A DNA stretch of 64,000 nucleotides from Epiperipatus broadwayi (taxonomy: Eukaryota > Onychophora > Udeonychophora > Euonychophora > Peripatidae), in NCBI GenBank assembly GCA_028023455.1, contig JAQFVV010000027.1, forward strand, positions 10,601,845 to 10,665,844, written 5' to 3'. Shown here one piece after another: positions 1 to 10,987 of this stretch. The position numbers and the translations under genes were made by a program. The notes beneath the pieces were generated by a model that saw only the letters and a list, made by a program, of their open reading frames with translations, did no database searches and was not told the origin of the DNA. Each line of letters begins with the position of its first letter. The stretch's first letter is position 1.

Positions 1-425
1 AAATAAAAATATATCTTAAGTTTGTACAATAAATTAATTAACGTTATTGTAAAATAGAAATGATTATTTTAATTAGTTAAATGTAAGCTAGCCCTTGTGC
101 ATTGCAGAAATGTATAATTAAAAGTCTGATAGGAGAGAAATAACAATAGGAGCATAATAGCCAATGAAAAAAATCACTCAAAAATTGGACCTCAGCAAAA
201 AGACCATCACCATCATCGATGATGTAATGTTCACTGAATCCAAAATTCTAATATAAAAGAAAGTTTGGAAATAAATTTTAGTGAGTGAAGAAAAATTAAG
301 AGAAGATGGAGATGTATTAAGTTGGAGAGTTGAAGGTGAAGGGATTGAAAGATGCACTTTCAATTCCTTCAGTTGTTATAAAAAAAAATGAAACATCATT
401 TTTTCCTGTACTGAGGACCACAGGA

Positions 426-901
426 TCATCAGGGGATTTAACACTAGATTCCAAACAGCAAGCAACTCTAAAGGATAAACTTTTCTAAAAACAGTAAGAA
501 CTATATAACTAATGAACATTTCTAAAACCGTAAGAACTTTATGAACTCTAATGAATATTAATTTGAAAACAATAAGAACTCTAAATTCTAAACCTTTCAG
601 TAAATAATACAAATTGAATCCTATCTGACCAATGTAAATTAATATTAATAATGTTATTTGATGTCATCGGGGGATTTAACGCTAGATTCCAAACAGCAAG
701 CAACTGTAAAGGATAAACTTTTCTAAAAACAGTAAGAACTATATAACTAATGAACATTTCTAAAACCGTAAGAACTTTATGAACTCTAATGAATATTAAT
801 TTGAAAACAATAAGAATTCTAAATTCTAAACCTTTCAGTAAATAATACAAATTGAATCCTATCTGACCAATGTAAATTAATATTAATAATGTTATTTGAT
901 G
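426..901 (+). repeat. 238-bp tandem duplication inside the LTR-like repeat
   Basis: Two nearly identical 238-bp blocks (426-663, 664-901) both start TCATC(A/G)GGGGATTTAAC and end TTATTTGATG. The other three repeat copies in the window have a single block, so the duplication is specific to this copy. The apparent repeated reading frames on the minus strand here result from the duplication and are not a gene. Confidence 0.9.
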
Positions 902-1129
902 TATTTTTTTTTTATTTAAAATCATTTCCATTTTTTTTTGTTCTTTTAAGGTTTATGATTTTTGTTTTTCATTAAACTAAACTTATGTTGGGCATGAATG
1001 GCTGCATAGATTCACAAAGTTACGTTAGTTTAAGGAAGGGTAATCTTAGGTTATTTGTTTCGTAGTTAAATTGGGTCAATGGATTGAATATATTGGTGTA
1101 ATTAGTAGGTGTAGGATGAGATTTGCTAC

Positions 1130-1438
1130 ATGCAGGATCACATATTATGCTGCACACCCCTTTTTTGCCTATGGAATGGGATCATAAGTTGGCAAAAAGG
1201 ACCGCAATCCCTTCCTATGGAGTTTTCTTTTTTTTATTGTTCTTCTTGCCAGACAGATGTGACATTCCTGTACTGGACAAGAAACAATGTCTTCTTAACC
1301 ATGCTGTTCAGATGTGCATTCCTGACAATGTGGTATTTTGTGCTGTCGTATTCATACTGCATTGAATACATCGATATATCAGATGGATTGACGTTGGTTT
1401 GGCTGCGAACCTTTGGTCTAAGGTTAAATCAGGGATAA
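1130..1438 (+). other. 102-residue reading frame kept open in all four LTR-like repeats
   Basis: This frame recurs open, at 101-102 residues, at 4,482-4,790 (+), 28,760-29,068 (-) and 31,347-31,652 (-). Each copy starts MQD and ends with GLRLNQ plus one residue. It is rich in aromatic and hydrophobic residues (core TFLYWTRNNV, then LTMLFRCAFLT), so it could form one or two membrane segments if made. In the two minus-strand copies the middle is read in another frame through compensating indels, which argues against strong protein-level selection. I do not recognise it. It may be a chance frame in a low-stop region. Confidence 0.25.
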
Positions 1439-1870
1439 AAAAAATTTTTTTTTCAAATGCAATCTATGTAATTTATTCATACTCGACACTTAAATAAACT
1501 ATTAAATTCATCTGTGCGAACTTCAAAATAAAAGTTAAAAATGTAGTTGAATGCTAAAGTAAACATACTAAAATAATAATGCTAAATTTTATATATATGT
1601 GCATAAATAAATGTTTGTGCGTTAATTACTGGCAGTGGCTTATTTTATATTTTTTTTATATCCAAAATATTTTCTGATTTATAAATCTCTGCATCTCACT
1701 GTGCTAGTGACAATGGGCTAACGGTCGGAATAAAAACATATGTAAAATAAGATCTTAACAGCGCGTATCTGCCTACTATATAAATTTTCTAGATTCAAAT
1801 GCCTAGATGGCACCCTTGTAGTGCAGATACGGTAAGACTGCTAGCTTCGATCATCTCCCCGATTGTTATA

Positions 1871-2597
1871 ATTGGACTTCCAACATGAGCCGATGTTTAA
1901 TAAACCATGAGGACCCTGAGTAAATTTTTTTTTCAAAAATGAAATATTTTTAGTTATTTACATAAAGTCGTATACTTTAAATCTTATAAAAGCACTGCCA
2001 GAAAGAAATAGTACATATATTAAAAATGAGAAAGAAAAGATATTAATAATTTTAAAACTTAATTTTTTTAAAAAAAAAGTCAAAAGGTTGCAATTAGTAT
2101 GTTCTTTTTTTTAATGTTAATATATATTATGCTTTCATGTGTATAGGTGCACAGCCACATACATTTATGATTATAAATGTGGTACCTTACGATGAGTACT
2201 TTTTGGGATTTTACTTCAGTGTTACCCTATTTAAGCATTTCAATCAGTCATAAATAAGTTAGTGGTATATATAATTGTGCTGCAAATATACACGTATAAA
2301 CCATTATCCTGTAAAACATATTTACTTCAATGCAACCTTTCTTAAATAAATAATTTATATAATTTGCTTGTCGTGCAGTTTGTTAGAAAAGAAATATAGA
2401 GAAAATAGAATTCTTGGGAAGAGGAGACGTAGACATAGATGGTCCTTAGGAAAACGATAATCAACATTTTTTTTGTATATAATCTTTTTATAAAAATTAC
2501 TAACCGAATGTTTTTGTAAATGTCTTCGTTAATTGTGTACCATAATTACTAACCCTAAGTAAAAATCTTTTTTTTTTTTAAAGCAAGTTTACTGATA
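1871..2597 (+). repeat. Internal non-coding segment of LTR-type copy 1
   Basis: This unique segment between the two direct repeats begins with a TGG-containing junction and TGAGCCGATG. It matches 30,187-30,903 on the minus strand. It is A/T rich with runs of T and A, and no frame longer than about 60 residues is apparent. Confidence 0.55.
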
Positions 2598-5234
2598 TGT
2601 AATGGGCACACTCACTGTTACATTATTTATTTTAAAAAGTAGAAATTAAAAAGAAAAGTTTGCATATAAAAACATCTTTTTTAAGACATAAAAATTGAAA
2701 GTTAAAAGTCACTTAAACTTTATATATATAAAATCGCACAGATGAAAAATTATTAAAAGAAAACTATTAAAAATTAGTATTTTAAAACCAAATTTTAAGA
2801 AAAAACTTAAAAGATTTAAAGATAAATATATATCGTTAAAAAGAATGTACAGTTTAATTAATTCTATTGTATAAAATGGAAATGATTATTTTAATTAATA
2901 AAAGTAAACTAGCCCTTGGGCATTCCAACATTTATAAGTAAAGGTCAGATAGGAGAAAAAGAATAGGAGCATAATAGCCAATGAAAGAAATCCCTCAGGA
3001 AACAGATCTCAATGGAAGAATCATCATCATCGATGATGTAATGTCCATTGGATCCGAAAGTTAACATATAAAAGAAAAAGTTTGGAAATAAATTTTTAGT
3101 GAGTGAATAAAAATTAAGAGAAGACAGAGATGTGTTAAGTTGGAGAGTTGGAGGTGAAGCGATTGAAAGACGCACTTCCAATTCCTTCAGTTGTTATAAA
3201 AAAAATGAAACATCGTTTTTCCTATATTGAAGACCACAGGATCATCGGGGGATTTAACGCTGGATTCCTAATGGCAAGCAACTGTAAAGGATGAACTTTT
3301 CTAAAACAGTAAGAACTATATAATAAGTAATGAACATTTCTAAAACCGTAAGAACTTTATGAACTCTAATGAATATTAATTTGAAAACATTAAGAACTCT
3401 AAATTCTAAACCTTTCAGTAAATAATACAAATAGAATCCTATCTGACCAACGTAAATTAATATTAACACTTTCATGGATCATTTTTATTATTGGCCAAAT
3501 GAAGTATAACTCTGAAACTTTTAATTGGTTTTAATTGGTCAAGTGACAAACTCTTTGATAGAAATATTTTCATCTTTTAATATATATTAATTTTAGTTTC
3601 ATTTTCAAAAAGTATATTAACTATTTGTAATGTTAGGAAAGTAAACAAAAGTTATTTCAAAAATATATTTTTATTTGTATTTTATAGAAATATTCAAAAG
3701 CGGAAAAATCAAAGAAAACATTACGAGCAAATTAGAAGCAATGTTAATGTCATTTAAATTCCTCCCAGATTTGCCGTTGATGCTATGGCTGGTTTCTTTT
3801 TCAATTTACAATCATGTAAAGTATACAATTTTTTAATAAAACCTTACTACTTTTGTAAAATAACTATATTTTTATTAGATTTTATGAAAATTATTTATAA
3901 TATGTACGAAAAGTAATAAAAAACACTCTAAAACATATATTTCATTTTCAGCAGTGAAAAAATATTTATCGAAATCACCAGCCAATAAGAATTGAGAATA
4001 GATTGAGAATAGATTATCCAACCAATCAGAACTGGCCTTCTTCTTTAGTAAACTTCAACACTCCTAGTATTGATTTTTTACTTGTAAAATAATTCAAGAG
4101 AGGGCAGCATCTTACAGGCCTTGCTCTAAGCTTAAAATTGAGCTTAAATTTATCACTGTAACTCATAAAATGGCTGAGTTAGAGCAATCTAAAGGTGACA
4201 ATGCGAATTCGTGTTGACCCCTATTAAAATGTTAATAATGTTATTTGATGTATTTTTTTTTATTTAAAATCATTTCCATTTATTTTTTTTTGTTCTTTTA
4301 AGTTTTATGATTTTTGTTTTTTGTTAAACTAAACTTAAGTCGGGCGTGAATGGCTGCATAGATTCGCAAAGTTACTTTAGTTTAAGAGAGGATAATCTTA
4401 GGTTATTTGTTTCGTAGTTAAATTGGGTCAATGGATTGGATATATTGGTGTAATTAGTAGATGTAGTATGAGGTTCGCTACATGCAGGATCGCATATTAC
4501 ACCGCACACCCCCTTTTTGCCTATGGAATGAGATCGTAAGTTGGCAAAAAGGACCACAATCCCTTCCTATGGAGTTTTCTTTTTTTTATTGTTCTTCTTG
4601 CCAGACAGATGTGACATTCCTGTACTGGACAAGAAACAATGTCTTCTTAACCATGCTGTTCAGATGTGCATTCCTGACGGTGTGGTATTTTATGCTGTCA
4701 TATTCATACTGCATTGAATTCATCGATATATCAGATGGATTGTTGTTGGTTTGGCTGCAAACTTTTGGCCTAAGGTTAAATCAGGGATAAAATATTTTTC
4801 TTTTCAAATGCAATCTATGTAGTTTATTCATACTCGACACAAATAAACTATTAAATTCATCTGTGCGAACTTCAAAATAAAAGTTAAAAATGTAGTTAAA
4901 TGCTAAAGTAAACATACTAAAATAATAATGCTAAATTTTATATATATGTGCGTAAATAAATGTTTGTGTGTTAATTACTGGCAGTGGCTTATTTTATATA
5001 TTTTTTAATATTTAAAATATTTTCTGATAAGAATCTATATTTTATAAATCTCTGCGTCTCACTGTGCTAGTGACAATGGCTCTAACGGTCGGAATAAAAA
5101 TATATGTAAAATAAAATCTTAACAGTGCATATCTCCCTACTCTATAAATTTTCTAGGTTCTAAGTAGCCTAGTGGCACTCTGTAGTGGCAGATATGGTAA
5201 GACTGCTAGCTTCGATCCTCTCCTGGTTGTTATA
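2598..5234 (+). repeat. Right LTR-like repeat of copy 1, interrupted
   Basis: It starts TGTAATGGGC, directly after ACTGATA, and ends GTTATA, followed by an AT-rich flank. Without the 765-bp insertion at 3,467-4,231 it would be about 1.87 kb, the same as the two repeats near 30 kb (1,858 and 1,871 bp). The flank ATATATA resembles the flanks of the inverted copy, so any target duplication is lost in AT-rich sequence. Confidence 0.6.
3467..4231. mobile_element. 765-bp insertion with TTAA target duplication (piggyBac-type MITE?)
   Basis: The uninterrupted repeat copies read straight through AATATTAATAATG. Here the sequence is split, with TTAA on both sides (3,463-3,466 and 4,232-4,235). TTAA duplication is characteristic of piggyBac-family elements. 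The two ends, CACTTTCAT and (reversed) CATTTTAAT, agree at 7 of 9 positions, a weak terminal repeat. No transposase frame is present, so it would be non-autonomous. It is younger than its host repeat. Confidence 0.6.
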
Positions 5235-5333
5235 ATATATATTGTTTTGTAAATTTCCATTTTAAATTGTTATATTATATTAAATATGTATGTGTAAATG
5301 AATATTAATGTTTGCTTAAATATTATGTGGTCT

Positions 5334-5359
5334 AGTCTCTCTCTCTCTCTCTCTCTCTT
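5334..5359. repeat. (CT)n microsatellite
   Basis: An uninterrupted CT dinucleotide run of about 13 units. Confidence 0.95.
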
Positions 5360-5808
5360 GTTATTGTGCCACTAGTAATTTAAGTGTGTAGTTATTTTTT
5401 ATGTATTAAATGAATGTGCTGGACCCTGAGACAGAGTATGAGCTAGCCATGGAATATTTCAAGTGCTGAGTTGTGTGCCTGTCATCTGAAGCATGCTGAC
5501 TATATAACCTATGGTGGGCTGGCACCTGAGGTTGATCCTCAAAATAAATAAAAATGTTTTGGATGGCAGGAATTTGAACCCAGCAGTCAAGGTAGGCCAC
5601 AATCTGGAAATGTGATCCAGATATGCTTTGCGTAGGTTGATCTGACTGTGGGTATCATTGATGGCTATACTATTGATGATATTCTCCCATCTGCTTGAAG
5701 GGCCGGTTTGTCTCCATAGTATTAAAGTAAATGTTAAAACTTATTAAAGTTATGCTTAAAAAATAGTTAAACCTGGTGAATATGGTAATTTATAAGAGGG
5801 ACCTGGTT

Positions 5809-5810
<2 letters not shown>
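5360..5810. other. Unassigned sequence with a possible reversed SINE-like block
   Basis: This stretch is less AT-rich than its surroundings. On the minus strand, GGGTTCAAATTCC (around 5,568-5,580) resembles a pol III box B, so a tRNA-derived repeat is possible. No convincing box A or ends were found. No gene seen. Confidence 0.2.

Positions 5811-5876
<66 letters not shown>
5811..5876. repeat. (AT)n microsatellite
   Basis: About 33 AT units in a row. Confidence 0.95.
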
Positions 5877-5883
<7 letters not shown>

Positions 5884-7643
5884 ATAAACTACAGTAACAT
5901 CCAAATAAAATACTCTCAATCCAAAGCACAAAATCAAACTTTATAAGAGAAAAGAGCAGACATGGATTGAGAATATTTCATTTACTTAATACCTCATTTA
6001 CTTAATACCCACTGTTGGGTTGTGTATCTAGTGTATTACATAATATTATCATTTTGGGAAATGTTTATAATTAAAAATAAGATGTATTTGGTTTAAAATC
6101 AATAAAAATAATTTTAGTCTTAACTTTACAAAATTATATTTACAAAAATAAATATCAAATTGTAGTACTAACAAACTTAAGTAGATTTGCTTCTTAAATA
6201 CCTATAAGATTATAAAAATATATTTTATAATATATCAAACTTTATTGTAAAATATGTATGCACACAGACACATACGTATCACGCACTTTGAGCATGTGTA
6301 AAATAAATTGATGATAATTTACAATGAATATTACATAACAGGTAATTTTTTCCCAAAATGCCTTTGTTTTCACTAGAACTCATTTTTATGTGCATATATT
6401 GTCTCATTATTTTGGTACAATGTGTGTTTAGCATTCTACCATGAGAAGGTTGCTAGAGAGAAGAGAATATTTTTAAAAAAGAAAAAATATATAGTAGTAT
6501 AAAATATAAAAATGTAGAATTTTCTTTTGTTTAATAAACAAGATTTATTAATTTATTGCAATTATCCTGATAATCAAAAATAAATAAATGTATCTGTAGA
6601 TTTTCTAAGATAAGGAAAAAGTGTAATTAGCAGTAATTAGAGAGAGCAGGAGAAAGAGTGATATTTCTTCTCTGCCTGATTAAATATGGCCAATTGAAAT
6701 GTTGATCACCCATATGAATTTTAGTAATTGTTAAAAAAGAGAAAAATATATATACTAAAAGTTAGGATTTTATATAATTAAACTGTTTAATTTTTGTAAA
6801 GTATTCATTCATTTTGATTGATAAAATTATGTTAGTTCCCAGTCAGAAGTGAATGCTATATTAAAGGCAATATAAAACTGTGTATTTAAATAGTGATTAA
6901 TATTGTAAATTAATTATTAATGAAGATAAGCTTTTTGGGGGGAGTAAATTCCTGAAGGGGGAAGTAAATTCCTGAAGAAATAAAGAAAGGAAAAGTATGA
7001 ATAGGTCCGTGTGTGATGGAATTAGATCAGTGGTATAAAAAGGTGACCTGAGAACTTTGGTCATTCTTTCCTTTCATCATCATTATTATTATTGAGTTCT
7101 GCAAATTATAGTGTTGTATTTTTCAAGGAGTGGTGGATTGAAGAGAAAAATTCAAAAGGATGTATAAAAATGTTTTGTCAGCAGTCTGTTTTTACCTACA
7201 AGGCTAATTCAAACCAGATGCACTGTGAATCCTTCTTCCTAGCCTAAAATTGAGAGAATGCCTTCATTCAAAATGCTGTGCCTACATAATATCAAGACCC
7301 TACCAAGCTAACAAGGAAAACAACCCTTCAAACAGATATAATGGATTTCATAGATCATAGAAATAAAATTAAAAAACCCTTGCCCATGATATCCACTTAT
7401 TAGACCAATCATTAAAATCCACAAAGAAATAGATAAGATGAATGAGAACTGCTCTATACCCAACTTTAATGTTTGCATAAACTAATAATATAAACTTTTA
7501 ATGAATTAAAAAGTGAGGTAAACTAAATTTTATCGAATTAAATTTGTAAATAACAAAATGTGTTATAATATATTGACTCTATGTTAGGCTCATGTAAGAA
7601 TGTTAATACACATAACTAATTTACTAAATCTCTAAATATGAAT
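5877..7643. other. Gene-free AT-rich stretch
   Basis: No coding sequence or recognisable element. A 23-bp segment containing AAGTAAATTCCTGAAG is duplicated in tandem at about 6,943-6,980. Short ATT and A/T runs are common. Confidence 0.6.
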
Positions 7644-7781
7644 TTTTTTCTACAGTACAGGCTTTTTTATACCTCACTTCTATATGTAATACCTAGAAGG
7701 TTTGAAATCAGACTTTTACATGACCCTCAACCATCCATGCTATCTCATACTGCCAATACACTTGATCACATACGTCAAAAA

Positions 7782-7849
7782 GATAAATAATCATCAATAT
7801 ATGTATTTTGTGCTAAACCAGAATTCATCAGTTGCTCCATATTACCATC
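7782..7849 (-). ncRNA. Hammerhead ribozyme relic (unit 1)
   Basis: On the minus strand the 5' core CTGATGA is intact. The second core segment reads AAAA rather than GAAA, and one side of stem II is mutated (ATTCT against AGCAC). It aligns base for base with the motif at 8,270-8,334. Predicted inactive. Confidence 0.7.
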
Positions 7850-8269
7850 TCCACACATATATTATCATCTCCACACATATATACAATCAAAGCTCAGCTT
7901 ATATTAAGATAGCCAATTTTCATACTTTAATGGACAGGCTTCAAACCACTCCACCCCACAACTGCCATCCATTTCATTAAAAATCTGATGATGGAACAGT
8001 CAAAGCCCACTTTAGTTCCAACCTTCTCATCCTATTCATGTTGACTACAAGTCAATCTGATTCCTCATGTATAGGACATAATTCATTTACATACATATAT
8101 GAGGGATGGGCAGACCTTAAAGCACTGAAGTTTTTTCTACAGTACAGGCTTTTTTATACCTGCACTTTATATATAATACATAGGGGTTTGAACTCAGACT
8201 TTCACTCAACCCTCAACCATCCATGTTATCTCATACTGCTGATACACTTGATCACACACATGTTGAAAA

Positions 8270-8334
8270 GATAAATAATCACCAATATATGTATTTCGTG
8301 CTAAATCAGCATTCATCAGTTGGTCCAGATTATC
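8270..8334 (-). ncRNA. Type I hammerhead ribozyme, core intact (unit 2)
   Basis: On the minus strand: GATAATC, TGG, ACCAA (stem I), core CTGATGA, stem II TGCT-GATTT-AGCA, GAA, stem III ATA-CA-TAT, then A at the cleavage position, then TTGGT-GATTATTTATC closing stem I. All catalytic-core bases (CUGANGA, GAA, UH) are present. The only flaw is an A.C mismatch at the base of stem II. Cleavage would fall after the ATA triplet, just before TTGGT. Confidence 0.7.
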
Positions 8335-8486
8335 ATCTCCACACATGGGCATTCCATCATTGGATTTTCAATGTAATGGATGGCTAAAGAGTTGTGGGGT
8401 GGAGTGGTTTGAAGCCTGTCCATTAAAGTATGAAGATTGCTATCTTAATATAAGCTGAGCTTTGTTTGTATATAATGTACGAAGAT

Positions 8487-8551
8487 GATAATCTGGACCA
8501 ACTTACAAGTGCTGGTTTAGCACAAAATACATTTATTGGTGATTATTTATC
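8487..8551 (+). ncRNA. Hammerhead ribozyme relic (unit 3)
   Basis: Stem I (ACCAA/TTGGT) and a perfect stem II (GTGCT-GGTTT-AGCAC) are preserved. The core reads CTTACAA and AAAA instead of CTGANGA and GAAA, so it should be inactive. It shows the ancestral form of stem II for the family. Confidence 0.7.
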
Positions 8552-8957
8552 TTTTCAATGTGTGTGAACAAGAGTATCAGCAGTATAAGATAGCATGGAT
8601 GGTTGAGGGTTATATGGAAGTCTGAGTTCAAACCTATATATTACATATAGAAGTACAGGTATAAAAAAGACTGAACTGTAGAAAAAATTCATATTTCAAA
8701 ATATAGTACTTTAATATCCCCATCCCTCATATATGTATATAAATGGATTATGACCTGTACATGAGGGGTCAGAGTGACTGGTGGTTATCATGGATAGAAT
8801 GGGACTAAGGTGGGCTTTGAGTGTTTCATTATTGGATTTTCAAAGAAATGGAAGGCTGAATAGTTGTGAGGTGGAGTGGTTTGAAGCCTGTCCATTAAAG
8901 TGGAAGATTGGCTATTTAAATACAAGCTGAGCTTTGATTGTATATATGTGTGGAGTT

Positions 8958-9022
8958 GATAATCTGGACCAACTGACGAGTGCTGTTTTAGCATGAAATA
9001 TGTATATTGGTGATTATTTATC
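8958..9022 (+). ncRNA. Type I hammerhead ribozyme, core intact (unit 4)
   Basis: Stem I 5' strand ACCAA is 8,968-8,972 and the core CTGACGA is 8,973-8,979 (position 7 is variable in hammerheads). Stem II is GTGCT (8,980-8,984), loop GTTTT, AGCAT (8,990-8,994), five pairs with one G.U. GAA is 8,995-8,997. Stem III is ATA/TAT with a TG loop (8,998-9,005). A9,006 is the cleavage-site base and TTGGT (9,007-9,011) closes stem I. An outer stem GATAATC/GATTATTTATC extends it. Cleavage is predicted between 9,006 and 9,007. It is the only copy with both an intact core and a fully paired stem II. Confidence 0.75.
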
Positions 9023-9110
9023 TTTTCAACATGTATGTGATCAAGTGTATCAGCAGTATGAGAAAGCATGGATAGTTGAGGGTCATGTGAATGAGTTCAA
9101 ACACCCTATA

Positions 9111-9574
9111 TATTTTATCTCTGTAAATAGAAATTTGATACAAAAAATACTGTAATTATAAAATAAGAGGGGGAAAATTCCATCTTTATTAATTAACCTT
9201 GTGATGGCATGTTTAGTGAAGTGCTTCACTGGGCACTGGTGCCTGAAACAAATAAAAGCTATCACAAGTTCATAGTTTTCTCTTATATCATATCCTATAC
9301 TATTACTAGAGGTCTGATTAACCAAGTTTTTCCTAATATTCATTTAGTAAATTAGAAATAGAGAGAGCGATTTGGTCATAACTCAAACATTAACCTATTA
9401 TATGTATTTTATCAATTTAAAACCTTGTTAGTAACCGGAATCGATATAAAAAACATGGTGAAAAACTATTACCCGGTACAATATATATATATGTTTATGT
9501 GAAGACTATTACATTGTAGTGGTTAGCGTATTTTTCTGCTTTACCTATAATCTATAATTTGAGCTTGAAAATCA
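9111..9574. other. No gene or named repeat seen
   Basis: AT-rich sequence between the hammerhead repeat and a SINE fragment. Short chance frames only. Confidence 0.5.
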
Positions 9575-9650
9575 GCGACAGCTGCTTTACAAGCAGTTGT
9601 CCCGGGTTAGCGGGTTCGCTTCCCGGCTGATGTTATGACACATGAGAAAA
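9575..9650 (+). repeat. tRNA-derived SINE, 5' truncated or diverged
   Basis: GCTTTACAAGCAGTTGTC, then CCCGGGTTAGC, then box B GGTTCGCTTCC and the tail TGATGTTATGACACATGAG. It matches the copy at 50,397-50,500 almost exactly from the anticodon-like hairpin onward. The box A part is missing or unrecognisable. Confidence 0.75.
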
Positions 9651-10987
9651 AATGCTTAATTTCTTATAGTTGATGCAGAACCAACCTAGTTAATCATTCC
9701 GTTATAGTATGGGTTGATAAAGTAGTACTTAGCTACTGTTACTTAAATGGTAAAACAAAAAAAAAGTAAATAAAAATGGTTTTGCAAAAGATTAACTTGG
9801 CGACTGAAGCCTCCCTCCTCCCTCAATTACTGTTTGTCTATGAAAAAAAGCTGGTGATACCTTTGACCTAAAATGATGCATTTAATAAGGCAATTATCCT
9901 ATATATATATGCATGCATAGAACTGTCTGGAATAACAGTTAAGAGTTTTTTTAAAAGATAATTAACAGTTAAGAGTTTAGATAGTATTAACCTGGAATTC
10001 AAATCTGATGCTGTCATTTCTTTTAAATAATGTAAAAATTTCCTGTATATGCTTAAAAAATATTGTAATATGGAATTCATCTCTTCTTTCTGTCAATCAA
10101 CAATTAATTATTTGAATAAAGGGTGTTTGTTTTGCCAGTATATAGTATTCAATACCGCAATTAGGAGAGATACTGAAGATATCTCTATCATACAGAAGGC
10201 GAGTTAAGACGTATGTGACGGTTGTTTTATCTTATGTAAAAGTAAAATCTAAATGTTATGCAATTTTTTAATAATGTATAAATGGTCCTTTACCTTTAAA
10301 GTTCCCTTTCCATGACTGTGTAGGTAAATGTATCATAAGAAAAACTTTAGAAGATTACTATATTTTTTTAAAAAAAGAGAGATTTAAACACTAGCTGTCA
10401 TTAAATTCCAAAGCAAAACATGTTTTGTAACTATCTTTTTTAAAAAAAGAAAAGGGATTAAAGCAGCTAACGACCTGACGCTGTAATTACTGCAATAAGC
10501 TACTTATAAATTTTATCATGTTTTTAATTTACCTTTACAATTAATGGCTCATTTAATAGTCTTTCTATAGAAATATCGTTTCAATAGCTTCTCAAAGAGA
10601 ATATCGTATTACGAACAGATTCAGGCCAGAGAAAGTTTTACGAACCTGATTTATTCAATGGCTTTATTAAAAGAAGATTTAATTTAAACCACACACACAC
10701 ATATTTATATATTCAGTAATCGCTTGGAAAGCAAATTTGTTGATTACTAAAAGTCTTTTCACTTTGGACACAGGGAGAACTGATGATGGCAAGACAAAAT
10801 GATAACATCATAATTTAAATACATTGATGTTTCATGCAAGATCTTTCAGTATTAAGACTATGTCATAACAAACAAAAATATAAACCACTTTCATTCTTTT
10901 CCAAGTCTTGCATGCATACAAGGGATAAATACTTTAACAAAGTTAATTATAATTATAAATTTATTAAACGCACATTGATTACGTAAA
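9651..10987. other. Gene-free AT-rich stretch
   Basis: No supported gene. A short direct repeat, AATTAACAGTTAAGAGTTT-like, lies around 9,930-9,980. A CACACA run occurs near 10,690. Confidence 0.5.

Larger units (their letters stand above)
1..1870 (+). repeat. Left LTR-like repeat of copy 1
   Basis: It matches 2,598-5,234 along its length apart from a 238-bp internal tandem duplication (426-663 and 664-901, differing by only a few bases). Near its 3' end (1,798-1,862) is a tRNA-like stretch with a box A-like segment and a GCTTCGATC box B-like segment, repeated in all four copies. It ends at 1,870, before a junction rich in TGG. Confidence 0.6.
1..5234 (+). mobile_element. Non-autonomous LTR-type element, copy 1 (cut by window edge)
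   Basis: Two long direct repeats (1-1,870 and 2,598-5,234) flank a ~727-bp internal part. The same arrangement recurs on the other strand at 28,329-32,774. The repeats start with TGTAA and end in GTTATA (GTTACA in the best copy), the TG...CA form of LTRs. A TGG follows each internal junction by a few bases, where a primer-binding site would lie. There is no gag, protease, RT or integrase frame in the internal part, so this is a LARD/TRIM-like element moved in trans, if the LTR reading is right. The alternative is a 2.6-kb tandem satellite dimer. About 220 bp of the first repeat lie outside the window. Confidence 0.6.
7644..9110. mobile_element. Hammerhead-bearing repeat: two units inverted, two units forward
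   Basis: Four related units are present: 7,644-8,130 and 8,131 to about 8,365 in one orientation, then about 8,366-8,830 and 8,831-9,110 in the other. The direct spacing is 487 bp in the first pair (TTTTTTCTACAGTACAGGC recurs at 7,644 and 8,131) and 471 bp in the second (CTGGACCAAC recurs at 8,493 and 8,964). The palindrome centre is near 8,365. Each unit has one hammerhead motif. Tandem plus inverted copies with hammerheads are known for Penelope-like terminal repeats (pLTRs) and for retrozymes. There is no protein frame, so the copies are non-autonomous or truncated. Confidence 0.75.

Noticed and set aside
385-445. Hammerhead-like CTGATGATCCTGT...ACAGGA on the minus strand of the LTR-like repeat
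   Set aside because: The 6-bp stem is good, but the stem is followed by AAAA, not GAAA, in every copy, and most copies read CCGATGA. The core is not met.
7985-8010. CTGATGATGGAAC as a further hammerhead
   Set aside because: No GAAA core segment follows at a stem II distance.
7702-8274. 92- and 78-residue frames (and the minus-strand frame at 8,788-9,069)
   Set aside because: They lie across the hammerhead repeat units, are not conserved between units and have no protein-like composition.
10770-10800. CTGATGATGGCAAGAC resembling the 34-kb ribozyme
   Set aside because: The stem II partner and GAAA are missing.
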